Shown one piece after another: positions 7,605 through 16,299 of a DNA stretch of 64,000 nt; the stretch's first letter is position 1, and each line of letters opens with the position of its first letter. Made by a program: the position numbers and the translations under genes. The notes below the pieces were generated by a model. The model was not told the DNA's origin. It saw nothing but the letters and a program-made list of their open reading frames with translations, and searched no databases. This stretch comes from Flavobacterium sp. MK4S-17 (GTDB lineage Bacteria > Bacteroidota > Bacteroidia > Flavobacteriales > Flavobacteriaceae): contig NZ_WWEP01000005.1 in assembly GCF_009848495.1 (NCBI RefSeq), forward strand, positions 1-64,000, read 5' to 3'.

Positions 7605-9143
7605 ATGGAAAATGTGAGGAATATAAACCCGGTAAAGGTAGATAAAGCAACTATTATCAATTTGGAAAAAGGCAAGCTGCCGCCACAGGCGCTTGATTTG
7701 GAGGAAGCGGTACTGGGTGCTATGATGATAGATAAAAAGGGTGTTGATGAGGTTATAGACATATTACAGCCGGATGCATTTTATAAAGATGCCCATAAAT
7801 ACATTTTTGAGGCCATTGTGCAGCTTTTTAACGATACGCAGCCCATTGACTTATTAACCGTTTCGGCGCAGCTTAAAAAGAATGCAAAACTGGAGCTTTC
7901 GGGAGGCGATTTTTACCTTATCCAGTTAACTCAGAAAATATCATCATCAGCGCATATTGAGTTTCATTCAAGGATTATTTTACAAAAGTACATTCAGCGC
8001 AGCCTTATAAAAATTTCCAGCGAGATTATAGAAGAATCGTATGATGAAAGTACAGATGTTTTTGATTTGCTTGACAAGGCCGAGTCTAAATTATATGAAG
8101 TAACGCAGGGAAATATAAAACGGAGTTCTGAAACGGCACAAAGCCTTGTAATACAGGCGAAAAAGCGTATTGAAGAAATTGCGAATAAAGAAGGTTTAAG
8201 CGGTATAGCTACAGGTTTTCATGACCTTGATAAGCTAACTTCCGGCTGGCAGCCCAGCGACCTTATTATTATTGCGGCAAGGCCCGGTATGGGTAAAACG
8301 GCATTTGTACTGTCTATGGCGCGTAATATAGCCATTGACTTTGGGCATCCTGTAGCGGTATTCTCATTGGAGATGTCATCCGTACAGCTTATTACACGTT
8401 TGATTTCAAGCGAAACAGGGCTGTCATCTGAAAAACTGCGTACAGGAAAACTTGAAAAGCATGAGTGGGAGCAGTTAAGTATAAAGGTAAAAGACCTTGA
8501 ACGTGCCCCATTATATATTGATGATACGCCTTCACTATCTATCTTCGATTTAAGGGCAAAGGCAAGGAGGCTTTCATCACAATATGGCATTAAGCTAATT
8601 ATTATTGACTACCTTCAGTTAATGACGGCAGGAGGTAACTCTAAGGGCGGGGGTAACCGGGAGCAGGAAATTTCTACTATTTCCCGTAACCTTAAAGCTT
8701 TGGCAAAAGAACTTGATGTACCTGTAATTGCGCTTTCCCAGTTATCAAGGGCAGTAGAAACCCGTGGATCGAGCAAAAGGCCATTGTTGTCTGACCTTAG
8801 GGAATCGGGAGCTATTGAGCAGGATGCCGATATAGTATCATTTATATACCGCCCTGAATATTACAAGATAGATGAGTGGGATGATGAAGAGCGTTCGCCA
8901 ACGCAGGGGCAGGCAGAGTTTATTGTAGCCAAGCACCGTAACGGAGGGCTGGATAATATTAGGCTTAAGTTTGTAGGCAGTCTGGGTAAATTTGATAATC
9001 TAGATGATTTCAGCTCGCCGTTTGATGAACTTCCGTCCAGCATGAATGACAGTAATCCTTTTATAACCAAAAACCTGCCTTCTGCCAATGATGCTTTTGG
9101 AAGCAATATGAATAACAGTAACGATGACGATGTTCCATTTTAA
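7605..9143 (+). CDS. dnaB: Replicative DNA helicase DnaB
   Basis: The 512-residue protein is the hexameric 5'-3' helicase that unwinds DNA at the replication fork. The N-terminal DnaB domain (about residues 27-130, starting PPQALDLEEAVLGAMMID) binds primase and the loader; a linker helix precedes the RecA-like motor. The Walker A motif is ARPGMGKTA at about 225-233, Walker B is LIIIDYLQLM near 340, and the family segment LSQLSRAVETR follows. The C-terminus has an extra acidic Asn/Ser-rich tail ending DDDVPF, which resembles the acidic tip of SSB proteins and may bind partners. The tail is common in Bacteroidota homologues as far as I know. No intein is present. Confidence 0.97.
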   Translation: MENVRNINPVKVDKATIINLEKGKLPPQALDLEEAVLGAMMIDKKGVDEVIDILQPDAFYKDAHKYIFEAIVQLFNDTQPIDLLTVSAQLKKNAKLELSGGDFYLIQLTQKISSSAHIEFHSRIILQKYIQRSLIKISSEIIEESYDESTDVFDLLDKAESKLYEVTQGNIKRSSETAQSLVIQAKKRIEEIANKEGLSGIATGFHDLDKLTSGWQPSDLIIIAARPGMGKTAFVLSMARNIAIDFGHPVAVFSLEMSSVQLITRLISSETGLSSEKLRTGKLEKHEWEQLSIKVKDLERAPLYIDDTPSLSIFDLRAKARRLSSQYGIKLIIIDYLQLMTAGGNSKGGGNREQEISTISRNLKALAKELDVPVIALSQLSRAVETRGSSKRPLLSDLRESGAIEQDADIVSFIYRPEYYKIDEWDDEERSPTQGQAEFIVAKHRNGGLDNIRLKFVGSLGKFDNLDDFSSPFDELPSSMNDSNPFITKNLPSANDAFGSNMNNSNDDDVPF

Positions 9144-9161
9144 TATAACTAACTAAAACAA

Positions 9162-9260
9162 ATGATTATGGAGAAAATTACAAAAGACCTTATGGAGTTA
9201 AACGAAACGATATTAAAAATGGAAGTAACGGGTGCCGAAATTATTTCGGTACAAAATTAA
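9162..9260 (+). CDS. Possible 32-residue small protein downstream of dnaB
   Basis: An ATG 18 bases after the dnaB stop opens a 32-codon frame (start 9162, with a second in-frame ATG at 9168) that ends at TAA 9258-9260, just before a terminator hairpin. The peptide begins MIMEKITKDLMELNE and is amphipathic and acidic, with a likely helix followed by a short beta-like end (EIISVQN). It has no signal peptide. Its position, filling the space between dnaB and the terminator, suggests that it is translated as the last cistron of the dnaB transcript. I do not recognise it, and a reading frame of this length can occur by chance. Confidence 0.4.
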   Translation: MIMEKITKDLMELNETILKMEVTGAEIISVQN

Positions 9261-9282
9261 TTTCATTAGTAACTATAGCAGT

Positions 9283-9309
9283 AAAGCGCATCAGTATGGT
9301 GCGCTTTTT
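9283..9309 (+). terminator. Rho-independent terminator after dnaB and the small ORF
   Basis: Stem AAAGCGCA (9283-9290) / TGCGCTTT (9300-9307) with a nine-base loop, followed by a T run. It closes the dnaB transcript. Confidence 0.85.
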
Positions 9310-9338
9310 GTTTTGGTATATATCGCACACTAACTTAG

Positions 9339-9366
9339 TTGTAATGCCGTTAGTTTAGTATATTTG
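9339..9366 (+). promoter_or_regulatory. Predicted promoter of the secreted protein at 9382
   Basis: TTG (9339-9341), 17 bases, then TATATTTG (9359-9366) is a full consensus match. The -7 element covers an in-frame TTG codon at 9364, so translation must start downstream at ATG 9382. Confidence 0.75.
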
Positions 9367-9381
9367 AGAAAATTATTTACA

Positions 9382-10644
9382 ATGCATTTCAGGAAACTAT
9401 TTATATTTCTATTACTCATATCCGGTTTTACAGCACGTGCTTCCATGATACTTATACCCATGGATGAAAGCACACAGATTAACCATCTTAAAGCCTATGG
9501 CATAACTTACTGGGCGCTTGATAAGAACTATAAAACCAGCTGGCTGCTTAACTACAGGGGCGGCTCTTTCTTATTGCCCGATGCAGAGGAAATAAGGAGG
9601 GAGTGCCAGATAAGGGGAGTTAGCTTTGAAGTGCTCTCTGACGGGCAGGCAAATTCAATTTTAGATGAAATAAGCAGCCCTTCGCAAAATATGGAAACCG
9701 TTGTGCTGGAAAAGGCACCTAAAATTGCAGTATATACCCCCCCGGGAAAGCAGCCCTGGGACGATGCTGTAACGTTGGTACTTACCTATGCAGAGATACC
9801 GTTTACAACTATATATGATGAGGAAGTGCTTAATGATGCACTTTTATTATATGACTGGTTGCATCTGCACCACGAAGATTTTACAGGGCAATATGGAAAG
9901 TTTTTTGGGGCATACAGAAATGCCCCCTGGTATATTGAGCAAAAGAAAGAGGCAGAAGAACTGGCAGCGAAATTAGGGTATAGTAAAGTGTCTGAAGAAA
10001 AACTGGCAGTTGCCAATAAAATTAAAAACTATGTAATAGGCGGCGGGTTTATGTTCGCTATGTGCTCAGCTACCGATAGTTTTGATATAGCCCTTTCGGC
10101 TGACGGTGTGGATATTTGCGAGCCAATGTTTGATGGCGACCCCAGCACGCCTAATTATCAATCTAAGGTTGATTATAACAATTCCTTGGCATTTAAGGAT
10201 TTTACACTGGAACGCAGTCCTAATGTTTATGAATTTTCGGATATAGACACAACTACCAAACGAAATGTGCAGCCTGATAATGATTATTTTACCTTAATGG
10301 AATATTCTGCCAAATGGGACCCTATACCTACCATGCTTTGCCAAAACCATACCCAGCTTGTTAAAGGCTTTATGGGGCAGACTACAGCTTTTGATTCAAA
10401 GCTTGTAAAATCAAATGTGCTGGTTATGGGAGAGAATAAACAAAATGGTGAAGCACGCTATATCCATGGCACGAAAGGCAAAGGTATGTTTACTTTTTAT
10501 GGCGGGCATGACCCTGAAGATTATCAGCACAGGGTAGGGGATGCGCCTACTGTGCTTGACCTTCACCCCAATTCACCGGGCTACAGGCTTATTTTAAATA
10601 ATGTGTTGTTTCCGGCAGCAAGAAAGAAAAAGCTTAAAACCTGA
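9382..10644 (+). CDS. Secreted protein of unknown function (flavobacterial 'asparagine synthetase B'-like)
   Basis: The 420-residue product starts with a signal peptide (MHFRKLFIFLLLISGFTARA). I recall close flavobacterial proteins carrying the label asparagine synthetase B, but neither the N-terminal catalytic Cys of a class II amidotransferase nor an ATP-pyrophosphatase loop is visible, so that label looks wrong. Visible landmarks are ILIPMDESTQINHLKAYG right after the signal, KIAVYTPPGKQPWDDAVTLVL near residue 120, GGGFMFAMCSATDSFDIAL near 220 (a possible nucleophile-elbow Cys), and FYGGHDPEDYQHRVGD near 375. The Gly-Gly-His and Cys patches recall amidotransferase-like or ThuA-like folds, which is only a guess. 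The start at 9382 is set by the promoter just upstream. Confidence 0.75.
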   Translation: MHFRKLFIFLLLISGFTARASMILIPMDESTQINHLKAYGITYWALDKNYKTSWLLNYRGGSFLLPDAEEIRRECQIRGVSFEVLSDGQANSILDEISSPSQNMETVVLEKAPKIAVYTPPGKQPWDDAVTLVLTYAEIPFTTIYDEEVLNDALLLYDWLHLHHEDFTGQYGKFFGAYRNAPWYIEQKKEAEELAAKLGYSKVSEEKLAVANKIKNYVIGGGFMFAMCSATDSFDIALSADGVDICEPMFDGDPSTPNYQSKVDYNNSLAFKDFTLERSPNVYEFSDIDTTTKRNVQPDNDYFTLMEYSAKWDPIPTMLCQNHTQLVKGFMGQTTAFDSKLVKSNVLVMGENKQNGEARYIHGTKGKGMFTFYGGHDPEDYQHRVGDAPTVLDLHPNSPGYRLILNNVLFPAARKKKLKT

Positions 10645-10664
10645 TTGTATAAAGTTTATAATGT

Positions 10665-10693
10665 AAAAAGCCCGCTCATTGAGCGGGCTTTTT
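10665..10693. terminator. Bidirectional terminator between the secreted protein gene and rplT
   Basis: A 13-bp stem, AAAAAGCCCGCTC / GAGCGGGCTTTTT, with a three-base loop sits between convergent genes. A and T runs on both flanks allow it to serve both strands. Confidence 0.92.
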
Positions 10694-10729
10694 TTATAAG
10701 TAAGATAAATATATTGTTGTTAAACGTTT

Positions 10730-11074
10730 TTACTTAACTTTATTTATGATTGCAGCAAAAGCTTCAGGGTGGTTCATAGCAAGGTCTGCAAGAACTTTAC
10801 GGTTCAATTCGATACCTGCTGCTTTTACTTTACCCATAAATTGAGAATAACTCATTCCGTGTAGCCTTGCACCTGCGTTAATACGCATAATCCATAAAGC
10901 ACGGAAGTTTCTCTTTTTCTGCTTTCTGTCACGGTAAGAATAAGCCATTGCTTTTTCTACCGCGTTTTTAGCTACTGTCCAAACGTTTTTACGTCTTCCA
11001 AAGTATCCTTTGGCTTGCTTTAATACTCTTTTTCTGCGAGCTCTTGAAGCAACTGAATTTACTGATCTTGGCAT
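10730..11074 (-). CDS. rplT: 50S ribosomal protein L20
   Basis: The 114-residue protein is the standard length for bL20, which binds 23S rRNA early in large-subunit assembly. The basic N-terminus [19 protein letters not shown] and the segment [24 protein letters not shown] are diagnostic. It is the last gene of the thrS-infC-rpmI-rplT operon, separated from rpmI by 90 bases. In Gram-negative and Gram-positive models, L20 represses its own operon by binding the mRNA; nothing in this gap obviously shows the known fold, so autoregulation here is unproven. Confidence 0.98.
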   Translation of the reverse strand: MPRSVNSVASRARRKRVLKQAKGYFGRRKNVWTVAKNAVEKAMAYSYRDRKQKKRNFRALWIMRINAGARLHGMSYSQFMGKVKAAGIELNRKVLADLAMNHPEAFAAIINKVK

Positions 11075-11164
11075 AATTTTTAAATTTTTGTAGCAGGCGT
11101 TCCTTATTTGGGAAGCTTAAAGCCATACTCCAGGGTTATTAATTGTTTTTAACCGAAACAGCTG

Positions 11165-11362
11165 TTAGATTAACCTTAATTGCTGTTTTACGCTTTTCTC
11201 ATCTGCTTGGTGTACAAGGGTAGAGTGCGTTAATGCAAGCTTACGCTTTGTTGATTTTTTAGTCAGGATGTGACTTTTAAAAGCGTGCTTTCTTTTAATT
11301 TTTCCAGAGCCTGTAACTTTAAAGCGTTTTTTGGCGCTGGATTTTGTTTTCATTTTAGGCAT
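11165..11362 (-). CDS. rpmI: 50S ribosomal protein L35
   Basis: The 65-residue, highly basic protein is bL35 of the large subunit. The N-terminus [20 protein letters not shown] and the central [24 protein letters not shown] stretch are typical, and the length is normal. It lies 27 bases downstream of infC in the conserved order infC-rpmI-rplT. No separate promoter or terminator is visible in the gap, so it should be read from the same mRNA. Confidence 0.97.
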   Translation of the reverse strand: MPKMKTKSSAKKRFKVTGSGKIKRKHAFKSHILTKKSTKRKLALTHSTLVHQADEKSVKQQLRLI

Positions 11363-11389
11363 TTTCTTCCTGTATTTAATTTATCTTAC

Positions 11390-11947
11390 TTACTGTTTTT
11401 TCTTTTTAGGAGCAATAAACATAATCATCCTTTTTCCCTCAAGAACCGGCATAGATTCTACTTTGCCATACTCTTCAAGGTCCTGGGCCAGCCTTAAAAG
11501 CAGTATTTGCCCCTGCTCCTTATAAATTATGGAACGGCCTTTAAAAAATACAAATGCTTTAAGCTTTGAGCCTTCTTTCAGGAATTTTTCTGCGTTTTTG
11601 CGCTTAAACTCATAATCATGCTCATCGGTTTGCGGCCCGAAGCGTATTTCCTTAACCGTTATTTGTGTGGATTTTGCCTTAAGCATCTTATCGCGCTTTT
11701 TCTGCTCGTAAAGAAACTTTTTGTAATCCATTATTTTGCATACAGGCGGTTCCGCATTAGGCGATATTTCTACCAGGTCAAGTTCCTGCTGCTCGGCCAT
11801 CTGGAGTGCCTGGGTAATTTTATAAATACCCGTTTCTACATTTTCTCCTACAAGCCTCACTTCCGGTACCCTTATGGCGTTATTGGTCCTGTGTGCGTCT
11901 TTTTTTTCCTGTCTGGGCTGAAAGCCCCTGTTGTTTCTTATAGCTAT
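11390..11947 (-). CDS. infC: Translation initiation factor IF-3 with a non-canonical start codon
   Basis: IF-3 binds the 30S subunit, blocks premature joining and checks the start codon. The protein has 185 residues if it begins at ATA 11947: the N domain includes [14 protein letters not shown], then [20 protein letters not shown], and the C domain includes [15 protein letters not shown] and a C-terminal basic tail. Reading upstream from the conserved core there is no in-frame ATG or TTG before the stop TAA at 11962-11960. The only GTG (11860) would remove 29 codons, including NNAIRVPE, which the family conserves. The possible starts are ATA (11947-11945, giving AIRNNRGF after the initiator) or ATT (11959-11957). 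An AUU-type start in E. coli infC underlies autoregulation by IF-3 itself. Confidence 0.95.
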   Translation of the reverse strand: MAIRNNRGFQPRQEKKDAHRTNNAIRVPEVRLVGENVETGIYKITQALQMAEQQELDLVEISPNAEPPVCKIMDYKKFLYEQKKRDKMLKAKSTQITVKEIRFGPQTDEHDYEFKRKNAEKFLKEGSKLKAFVFFKGRSIIYKEQGQILLLRLAQDLEEYGKVESMPVLEGKRMIMFIAPKKKKQ

Positions 11948-11971
11948 GGCTCTAAAAATTTAAAGTTAAAC

Positions 11972-13918
11972 TTAAAATGGTTTTAGTGTTTTATTTATTT
12001 CTTCCTCAACTAAGGAAGCAAATTCTTCTATTGACATGGTTTGGTTCGATTTTCCTGCATCGCCATGGCGACGCACTGATACCGTACCATTTTTTTCCTC
12101 TTCCTCACCTACTATAAGCATAAACGGAAGCTTTTGTACTTCGGCATCCCTTATTTTTTTGCCTATAGTCTCGTTTCGGTTGTCAATTAGGGCGCGAATT
12201 TCGTGATTTTCCAGCAATTGTAAAACTTTTTTAGCATAATTTTCATATTTCTCGCTAATAGACAACAGGATAGCCTGCTCCGGCATTAGCCATAACGGGA
12301 AGTTTCCTGCTGTATTTTCAAGTAAAATTGCTATAAATCGCTCCATTGATCCAAAAGGTGCACGGTGTATCATAACCGGGCGGTGCAGTTCATTGTCTGC
12401 GCCTTTATAAGTAAGGTCAAAACGTTCCGGCAGGTTGTAATCTACCTGTATAGTACCTAACTGCCACTGGCGGCCAAGAGCATCTTTAACCATAAAGTCC
12501 AGTTTAGGGCCATAGAAAGCAGCCTCGCCATACTCTACAACTGTTTTCAGCCCTTTGTCTTTCGCGGCATTGATAATGGCGTTTTCAGCCTTTTCCCAGT
12601 TTTCATCAGAGCCTATGTATTTTTCCCTGTTGTCAGGGTCGCGAAGCGATACCTGTGCACTAAAGTTTTCAAAACCAAGGGAACTGAAAACATATAATAC
12701 AAGGTCTATTACTTTTTTAAATTCCTCATCCAACTGGTCGGGCGTGCAAAAAATATGCGCATCATCCTGAGTAAACCCACGCACCCTTGTAAGCCCGTGT
12801 AATTCCCCGCTCTGCTCATAACGATACACGGTTCCGAACTCAGCATAACGTTTCGGCAGGTCTTTGTAAGACCATGGCTTACTGTTGTATATTTCGCAGT
12901 GGTGCGGGCAGTTCATAGGTTTCAGCAAAAATTCCTCGCCTTCATGCGGTGTATGAATAGGCTGGAAACTATCGGCACCATACTTGGCATAATGCCCGGA
13001 TGTTACATATAATTCCTTTTGCCCTATATGTGGCGTTACCACTTGCTCATAACCTGCTTTTTTCTGTGCCTTTTTCAAAAACTGTTCCAGCCTGTCGCGT
13101 AAAGCGGCGCCTTTAGGCAGCCATAAGGGAAGACCCTGCCCAACCTTTTGCGAAAAAGTGAACAGTTCCAGCTCTTTACCCAGTTTTCGGTGGTCGCGGC
13201 GTTTTGCTTCCTCAAGGAGCTCAAGGTATTCAGTAAGCTCTTTCTGTTTAGGGAATGAAATACCGTACACACGTGTAAGCTGTTTGTTCTTTTCATCACC
13301 GCGCCAGTAAGCACCCGCTATGCTCATTATCTTCATAGCCTTGATAAGGCCGGTATTAGGTATATGCCCTCCTCGGCACAAATCAGTAAATGTTGCGTGG
13401 TCACAAAAAGTAATAGTACCGTCTTCAAGGTTTTCAATTAATTCAACCTTATACGGGTTTTCTTCTTTTTTATAATAATCCAATGCTTCGGCTTTGCTGG
13501 CAGAGCGCATTTTAAAATCATGCTTTTCGCGTGCTATGGCAAGCACACGGTCTTCAATGGCTTTAAAATCTTTATCGGTAACTACATGGCTGCCAAAGTC
13601 AACATCATAATAAAAACCATTATCAATAGCAGGGCCAATGGTTAACTTTACCCCAGGGTAAAGCTCCTGCAGTGCCTGTGCCATAACGTGGCTGGTAGAA
13701 TGCCAAAATGCTTTTTTACCTTCCTTGTCATTCCATGTGTATAATATTAAAGAACCGTCCGTCGTCAGTGGTGTAGTAGTTTCAACTGTTGTACCATTAA
13801 AGGAAGCAGATATAACATTTCTTGCTAATCCTTCACTGATGCTCATGGCAACATCCAGGGGCGTAACGCCCTGGTCGAACTTTTTTACTGAACCGTCCGG
13901 TAATGTAATATTTATCAT
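11972..13918 (-). CDS. thrS: Threonine-tRNA ligase
   Basis: The 648-residue class II synthetase charges tRNA-Thr. Domains run in the usual order: TGS (residues 1-60), the editing domain with HVMAQALQ and the GGHIPNTG segment (about 60-225), the catalytic core (about 240-535) with the zinc and active-site landmarks MNCPHHC, motif 2 [21 protein letters not shown] and motif 3 [11 protein letters not shown], and the anticodon-binding domain (535-648). Cys of MNCPHH and later His residues are the expected zinc ligands. It is the first gene of the operon with infC (24 bases to the ATA start). A minus-strand TATATTTG element 21 bases upstream of its start is the likely promoter. Confidence 0.98.
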   Translation of the reverse strand: MINITLPDGSVKKFDQGVTPLDVAMSISEGLARNVISASFNGTTVETTTPLTTDGSLILYTWNDKEGKKAFWHSTSHVMAQALQELYPGVKLTIGPAIDNGFYYDVDFGSHVVTDKDFKAIEDRVLAIAREKHDFKMRSASKAEALDYYKKEENPYKVELIENLEDGTITFCDHATFTDLCRGGHIPNTGLIKAMKIMSIAGAYWRGDEKNKQLTRVYGISFPKQKELTEYLELLEEAKRRDHRKLGKELELFTFSQKVGQGLPLWLPKGAALRDRLEQFLKKAQKKAGYEQVVTPHIGQKELYVTSGHYAKYGADSFQPIHTPHEGEEFLLKPMNCPHHCEIYNSKPWSYKDLPKRYAEFGTVYRYEQSGELHGLTRVRGFTQDDAHIFCTPDQLDEEFKKVIDLVLYVFSSLGFENFSAQVSLRDPDNREKYIGSDENWEKAENAIINAAKDKGLKTVVEYGEAAFYGPKLDFMVKDALGRQWQLGTIQVDYNLPERFDLTYKGADNELHRPVMIHRAPFGSMERFIAILLENTAGNFPLWLMPEQAILLSISEKYENYAKKVLQLLENHEIRALIDNRNETIGKKIRDAEVQKLPFMLIVGEEEEKNGTVSVRRHGDAGKSNQTMSIEEFASLVEEEINKTLKPF

Positions 13919-13938
13919 TGTTAAAAATTTATAAGTAG

Positions 13939-13969
13939 CAAATATAGGGCATTAGTGTGTGCAGTGCAA
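13939..13969 (-). promoter_or_regulatory. Predicted promoter of the thrS operon
   Basis: On the minus strand TATATTTG (13946-13939) matches the -7 element. TTG (13969-13967) lies 20 bases upstream of it. Confidence 0.65.
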
Positions 13970-14065
13970 TAGACGGCAATAAACTTAATTCCGTTATTTA
14001 TTTGTGCATATAAAGTTTTGCACTTTTGTTAAGATTTGGCAGGAGGCAGCGTTATAATTAATTTG

Positions 14066-14073
14066 TAACTTTG
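14066..14073 (+). promoter_or_regulatory. Predicted -7 element for the dual prolyl isomerase gene
   Basis: TAACTTTG matches TAnnTTTG and lies 32 bases before the ATG at 14106. No well-placed TTG was found for -33. Confidence 0.55.
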
Positions 14074-14105
14074 CTGTTTTTACAAACAAATAAACACTTA
14101 CTACA

Positions 14106-15038
14106 ATGGAAAATGGAATTTATGCGAAATTCAATACACCAAAAGGAGGAATACTTGTAAAACTTACCCATGATAAAACCCCAGGTACAGTTGGTAATTT
14201 TGTAGGGCTTGCCGAAGGCAACCTTGAAAATAAGCAAAAACCGCAGGGAGAACCTTACTATAATGGACTAAAATTTCACAGGGTAATACCCGATTTTATG
14301 ATACAGGGCGGATGCCCTCAGGGGTCTGGTGCAGGAGGGCCCGGCTATCAGTTTGATGATGAGTTTCATCCCGACTTAACGCATAGCGGTCCCGGTGTAT
14401 TATCTATGGCTAATGCCGGCCCGGGCACAAATGGTTCCCAGTTTTTTATTACACATGTGGAAACGCCGTGGCTTGATAATAAGCATACAGTATTTGGGCA
14501 TGTGGTAGAAGGGCAGGATGTTGTTGATGCCATACAGCAGGGTGATGCTATAGAGAGTGTTGAAATAATAAGGGAAGGCGATGAAGCTAAAAAATGGAAT
14601 GCCATAGAGGCTTTCCGCACATTTGAGGGCTCGCGTGAAAAACGCCTTGCCGAAGCGAAAAAAAGGGCTGAGGAAGAAATGGAAAAACTAGCTGCAGGCT
14701 TTGATAAAACTGAAAGCGGGCTTCGTTACAAGCTAATACAAAAGGGTAACGGTAAAAAAGCTGAAAAAGGTAAAAAAGTTTCTGTTCATTATACAGGTGC
14801 CCTTGATAATGGGCAGGTTTTTGATTCGTCTTATAAAAGAAAACAGCCTATTGAGTTTCCTTTAGGGCAGGGGCATGTTATTGAAGGATGGGATGAAGGT
14901 ATCGCATTACTGCAGGTAGGTGATAAAGCAAGGTTTGTTATACCTTCGCATCTGGGTTATGGCTCACGCGGTGCCGGAGGAGTTATACCGCCTGATGCTA
15001 CACTTATTTTTGACGTGGAATTAATGGATGTAAAGTAA
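14106..15038 (+). CDS. Dual-family peptidyl-prolyl isomerase (cyclophilin-FKBP fusion)
   Basis: The 310-residue protein joins two unrelated prolyl isomerases. Residues about 1-165 are a cyclophilin with [13 protein letters not shown], the catalytic Arg in that motif, and [16 protein letters not shown] charged helical linker (about 165-205, rich in Lys, Glu and Ala) connects to an FKBP domain (about 205-310) with [37 protein letters not shown] and [20 protein letters not shown]. Dual immunophilins in this order (CFBP) have been described from Flavobacterium johnsoniae. No signal peptide is visible, so the protein should act in the cytoplasm. It is monocistronic, with its own promoter and terminator. 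Confidence 0.95.
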   Translation: MENGIYAKFNTPKGGILVKLTHDKTPGTVGNFVGLAEGNLENKQKPQGEPYYNGLKFHRVIPDFMIQGGCPQGSGAGGPGYQFDDEFHPDLTHSGPGVLSMANAGPGTNGSQFFITHVETPWLDNKHTVFGHVVEGQDVVDAIQQGDAIESVEIIREGDEAKKWNAIEAFRTFEGSREKRLAEAKKRAEEEMEKLAAGFDKTESGLRYKLIQKGNGKKAEKGKKVSVHYTGALDNGQVFDSSYKRKQPIEFPLGQGHVIEGWDEGIALLQVGDKARFVIPSHLGYGSRGAGGVIPPDATLIFDVELMDVK

Positions 15039-15058
15039 AAAATTCATTATAGATGTTT

Positions 15059-15082
15059 AGCCCGCTTACAGCGGGCTTTTTT
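15059..15082 (+). terminator. Rho-independent terminator of the prolyl isomerase gene
   Basis: Stem AGCCCGCT (15059-15066) / AGCGGGCT (15070-15077) with a three-base loop and a T run, 20 bases after the stop codon. Confidence 0.92.
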
Positions 15083-15110
15083 ATTGGAACATTTTTTGCT
15101 TAATATTATT

Positions 15111-15118
15111 TACTTTTG
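15111..15118 (+). promoter_or_regulatory. Predicted -7 element close to the start codon at 15125
   Basis: TACTTTTG matches TAnnTTTG and ends only six bases before ATG 15125, so the mRNA would be leaderless or nearly so. It overlaps an in-frame TTG at 15116, which rules that codon out as a start if the promoter is real. Confidence 0.5.
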
Positions 15119-15124
15119 CTTATT

Positions 15125-15679
15125 ATGAGATACCTGCTATTATTTTTTATATTCTTTACACTATCTGCCACTGCCCAAATACCGGGCTCAGGGATGCACT
15201 GCGGTTATGATTTTACATCCTACTTTGTACTGGATGTACACGAATCGGGCAAGTCGGAAAATATTAAAGGTTTAAAAATTACAATTATTGACAGCCTTGG
15301 TAATGATGTGGTTAACATTAATAATGCCTATAGCTGGAAAAATGCTAATAAGCCTTTACAGTTTTACCTTAATTATAAAATTGACGATAACAATCAAAAA
15401 GTGGCAGAAGGGAAAGCAACAGGAAAAGAACGCTGGTTTTTCCCGTTTGCTAAGGATAATTACCTGATTTCTGTAGCCAACACTTTCCCTGCTGAAAAAT
15501 TTAGTGTTAAGGTACAGGATGTGGACGGGCAGGAAAACGGAGGCAGGTATAAAACTGTTATATTACCGTTATACAGCTATAACATGTATATACTTTGCTC
15601 CAGCGAAACCCAGCAGGCAGCCATGAAATTCGGGCGTAAAATGAACCGCCCTATTGATATAGTACTGGAAAAAGAATAA
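15125..15679 (+). CDS. Secreted protein of unknown function
   Basis: The 184-residue product starts with a clear signal peptide, MRYLLLFFIFFTLSATAQ, with probable cleavage after ATA or AQ. The mature protein begins IPGSGMHCGYDFTSYF and continues with beta-rich segments, including VLDVHESGKSENIKGLKI and KVQDVDGQENGGRYK, which look like an immunoglobulin-like or carboxypeptidase-regulatory-like fold, although I cannot place it in a family. Two cysteines are visible, near residues 26 and 160. The ATG at 15125 is chosen because the upstream TTG lies within the likely -7 element. The gene ends one base before the convergent thioredoxin-like gene, with no terminator between them. Confidence 0.75.
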   Translation: MRYLLLFFIFFTLSATAQIPGSGMHCGYDFTSYFVLDVHESGKSENIKGLKITIIDSLGNDVVNINNAYSWKNANKPLQFYLNYKIDDNNQKVAEGKATGKERWFFPFAKDNYLISVANTFPAEKFSVKVQDVDGQENGGRYKTVILPLYSYNMYILCSSETQQAAMKFGRKMNRPIDIVLEKE

Positions 15680-15680
15680 G

Positions 15681-16235
15681 CTATTTCCACTTAATGCCAC
15701 AGCCCATACTTGGCTTTTGGTTTTGGGGTATGTTACGGTTATATAGTACCCCGTCAATCGCATTTCGCAAATCGCTCCCGCTTACAGGTATATTGTTGCC
15801 CGGCCTTGAATCATCAAGCTGCCCCCTGTAAACAAGCCTGTCCTGAGAATCAAACAGGTAAAAATCAGGTGTGCATGCTGCATCATATGCTTTTGCGGTA
15901 AGTTGCGATTCATCAAAAAGGTAAGGAAAATCTATGTCATTCTCAAAGGCAAATTCAGTCATGCGTTCAGGTGCATCCTGCGGATATTTAAAGGCATCAT
16001 TACTGCTGATGGCAGCCATGCCAATACCCTGAACCGTATAATCATTTGCAATGCGCACAATTTCTTCTATCACATGAAGTACAAACGGGCAATGATTGCA
16101 AATAAACATTATAAGTGTGCCTTTTTCCCCTTTTATATCGCTAAAAGTATAGAAATGGCTGGAATTGGTATCCTTTAACCTGAATTCAGGTGCTTTTGTG
16201 CCGAGCGGCAGCATATTTGAAAGTGTATTTGCCAT
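15681..16235 (-). CDS. Thioredoxin-fold (AhpC/TSA-type) redox protein
   Basis: The 184-residue protein has a thioredoxin-fold layout: LGTKAPEFRLKDTNSS, then the redox motif CNHCPF with Cys46 and Cys49 as a CxxC pair, and a later FPYLFDESQLTAKAYDAACTPDFYLFD that includes the conserved cis-Pro after CT. The CNHCPFV form marks a group of thioredoxin family proteins annotated next to peroxiredoxins. No signal peptide is visible, so it should be cytoplasmic. It probably reduces disulfides or peroxides; the substrate is unknown. It converges on the preceding gene with a one-base gap. Confidence 0.88.
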   Translation of the reverse strand: MANTLSNMLPLGTKAPEFRLKDTNSSHFYTFSDIKGEKGTLIMFICNHCPFVLHVIEEIVRIANDYTVQGIGMAAISSNDAFKYPQDAPERMTEFAFENDIDFPYLFDESQLTAKAYDAACTPDFYLFDSQDRLVYRGQLDDSRPGNNIPVSGSDLRNAIDGVLYNRNIPQNQKPSMGCGIKWK

Positions 16236-16299
16236 ATTGCAGGAAACATTTATTTTAGCAAAAATCTGTATTTATCTCCAAATTTAAAACATTTATATT

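Noticed and set aside
9364..9366. TTG start for the secreted protein at 9382
   Set aside because: The TTG is part of a full-consensus -7 promoter element, so it would be upstream of the transcript start. The ATG at 9382 gives a clean signal peptide.
11858..11860. GTG as start codon of infC
   Set aside because: It removes the conserved NNAIRVPE segment and shortens IF-3 well below its usual length.
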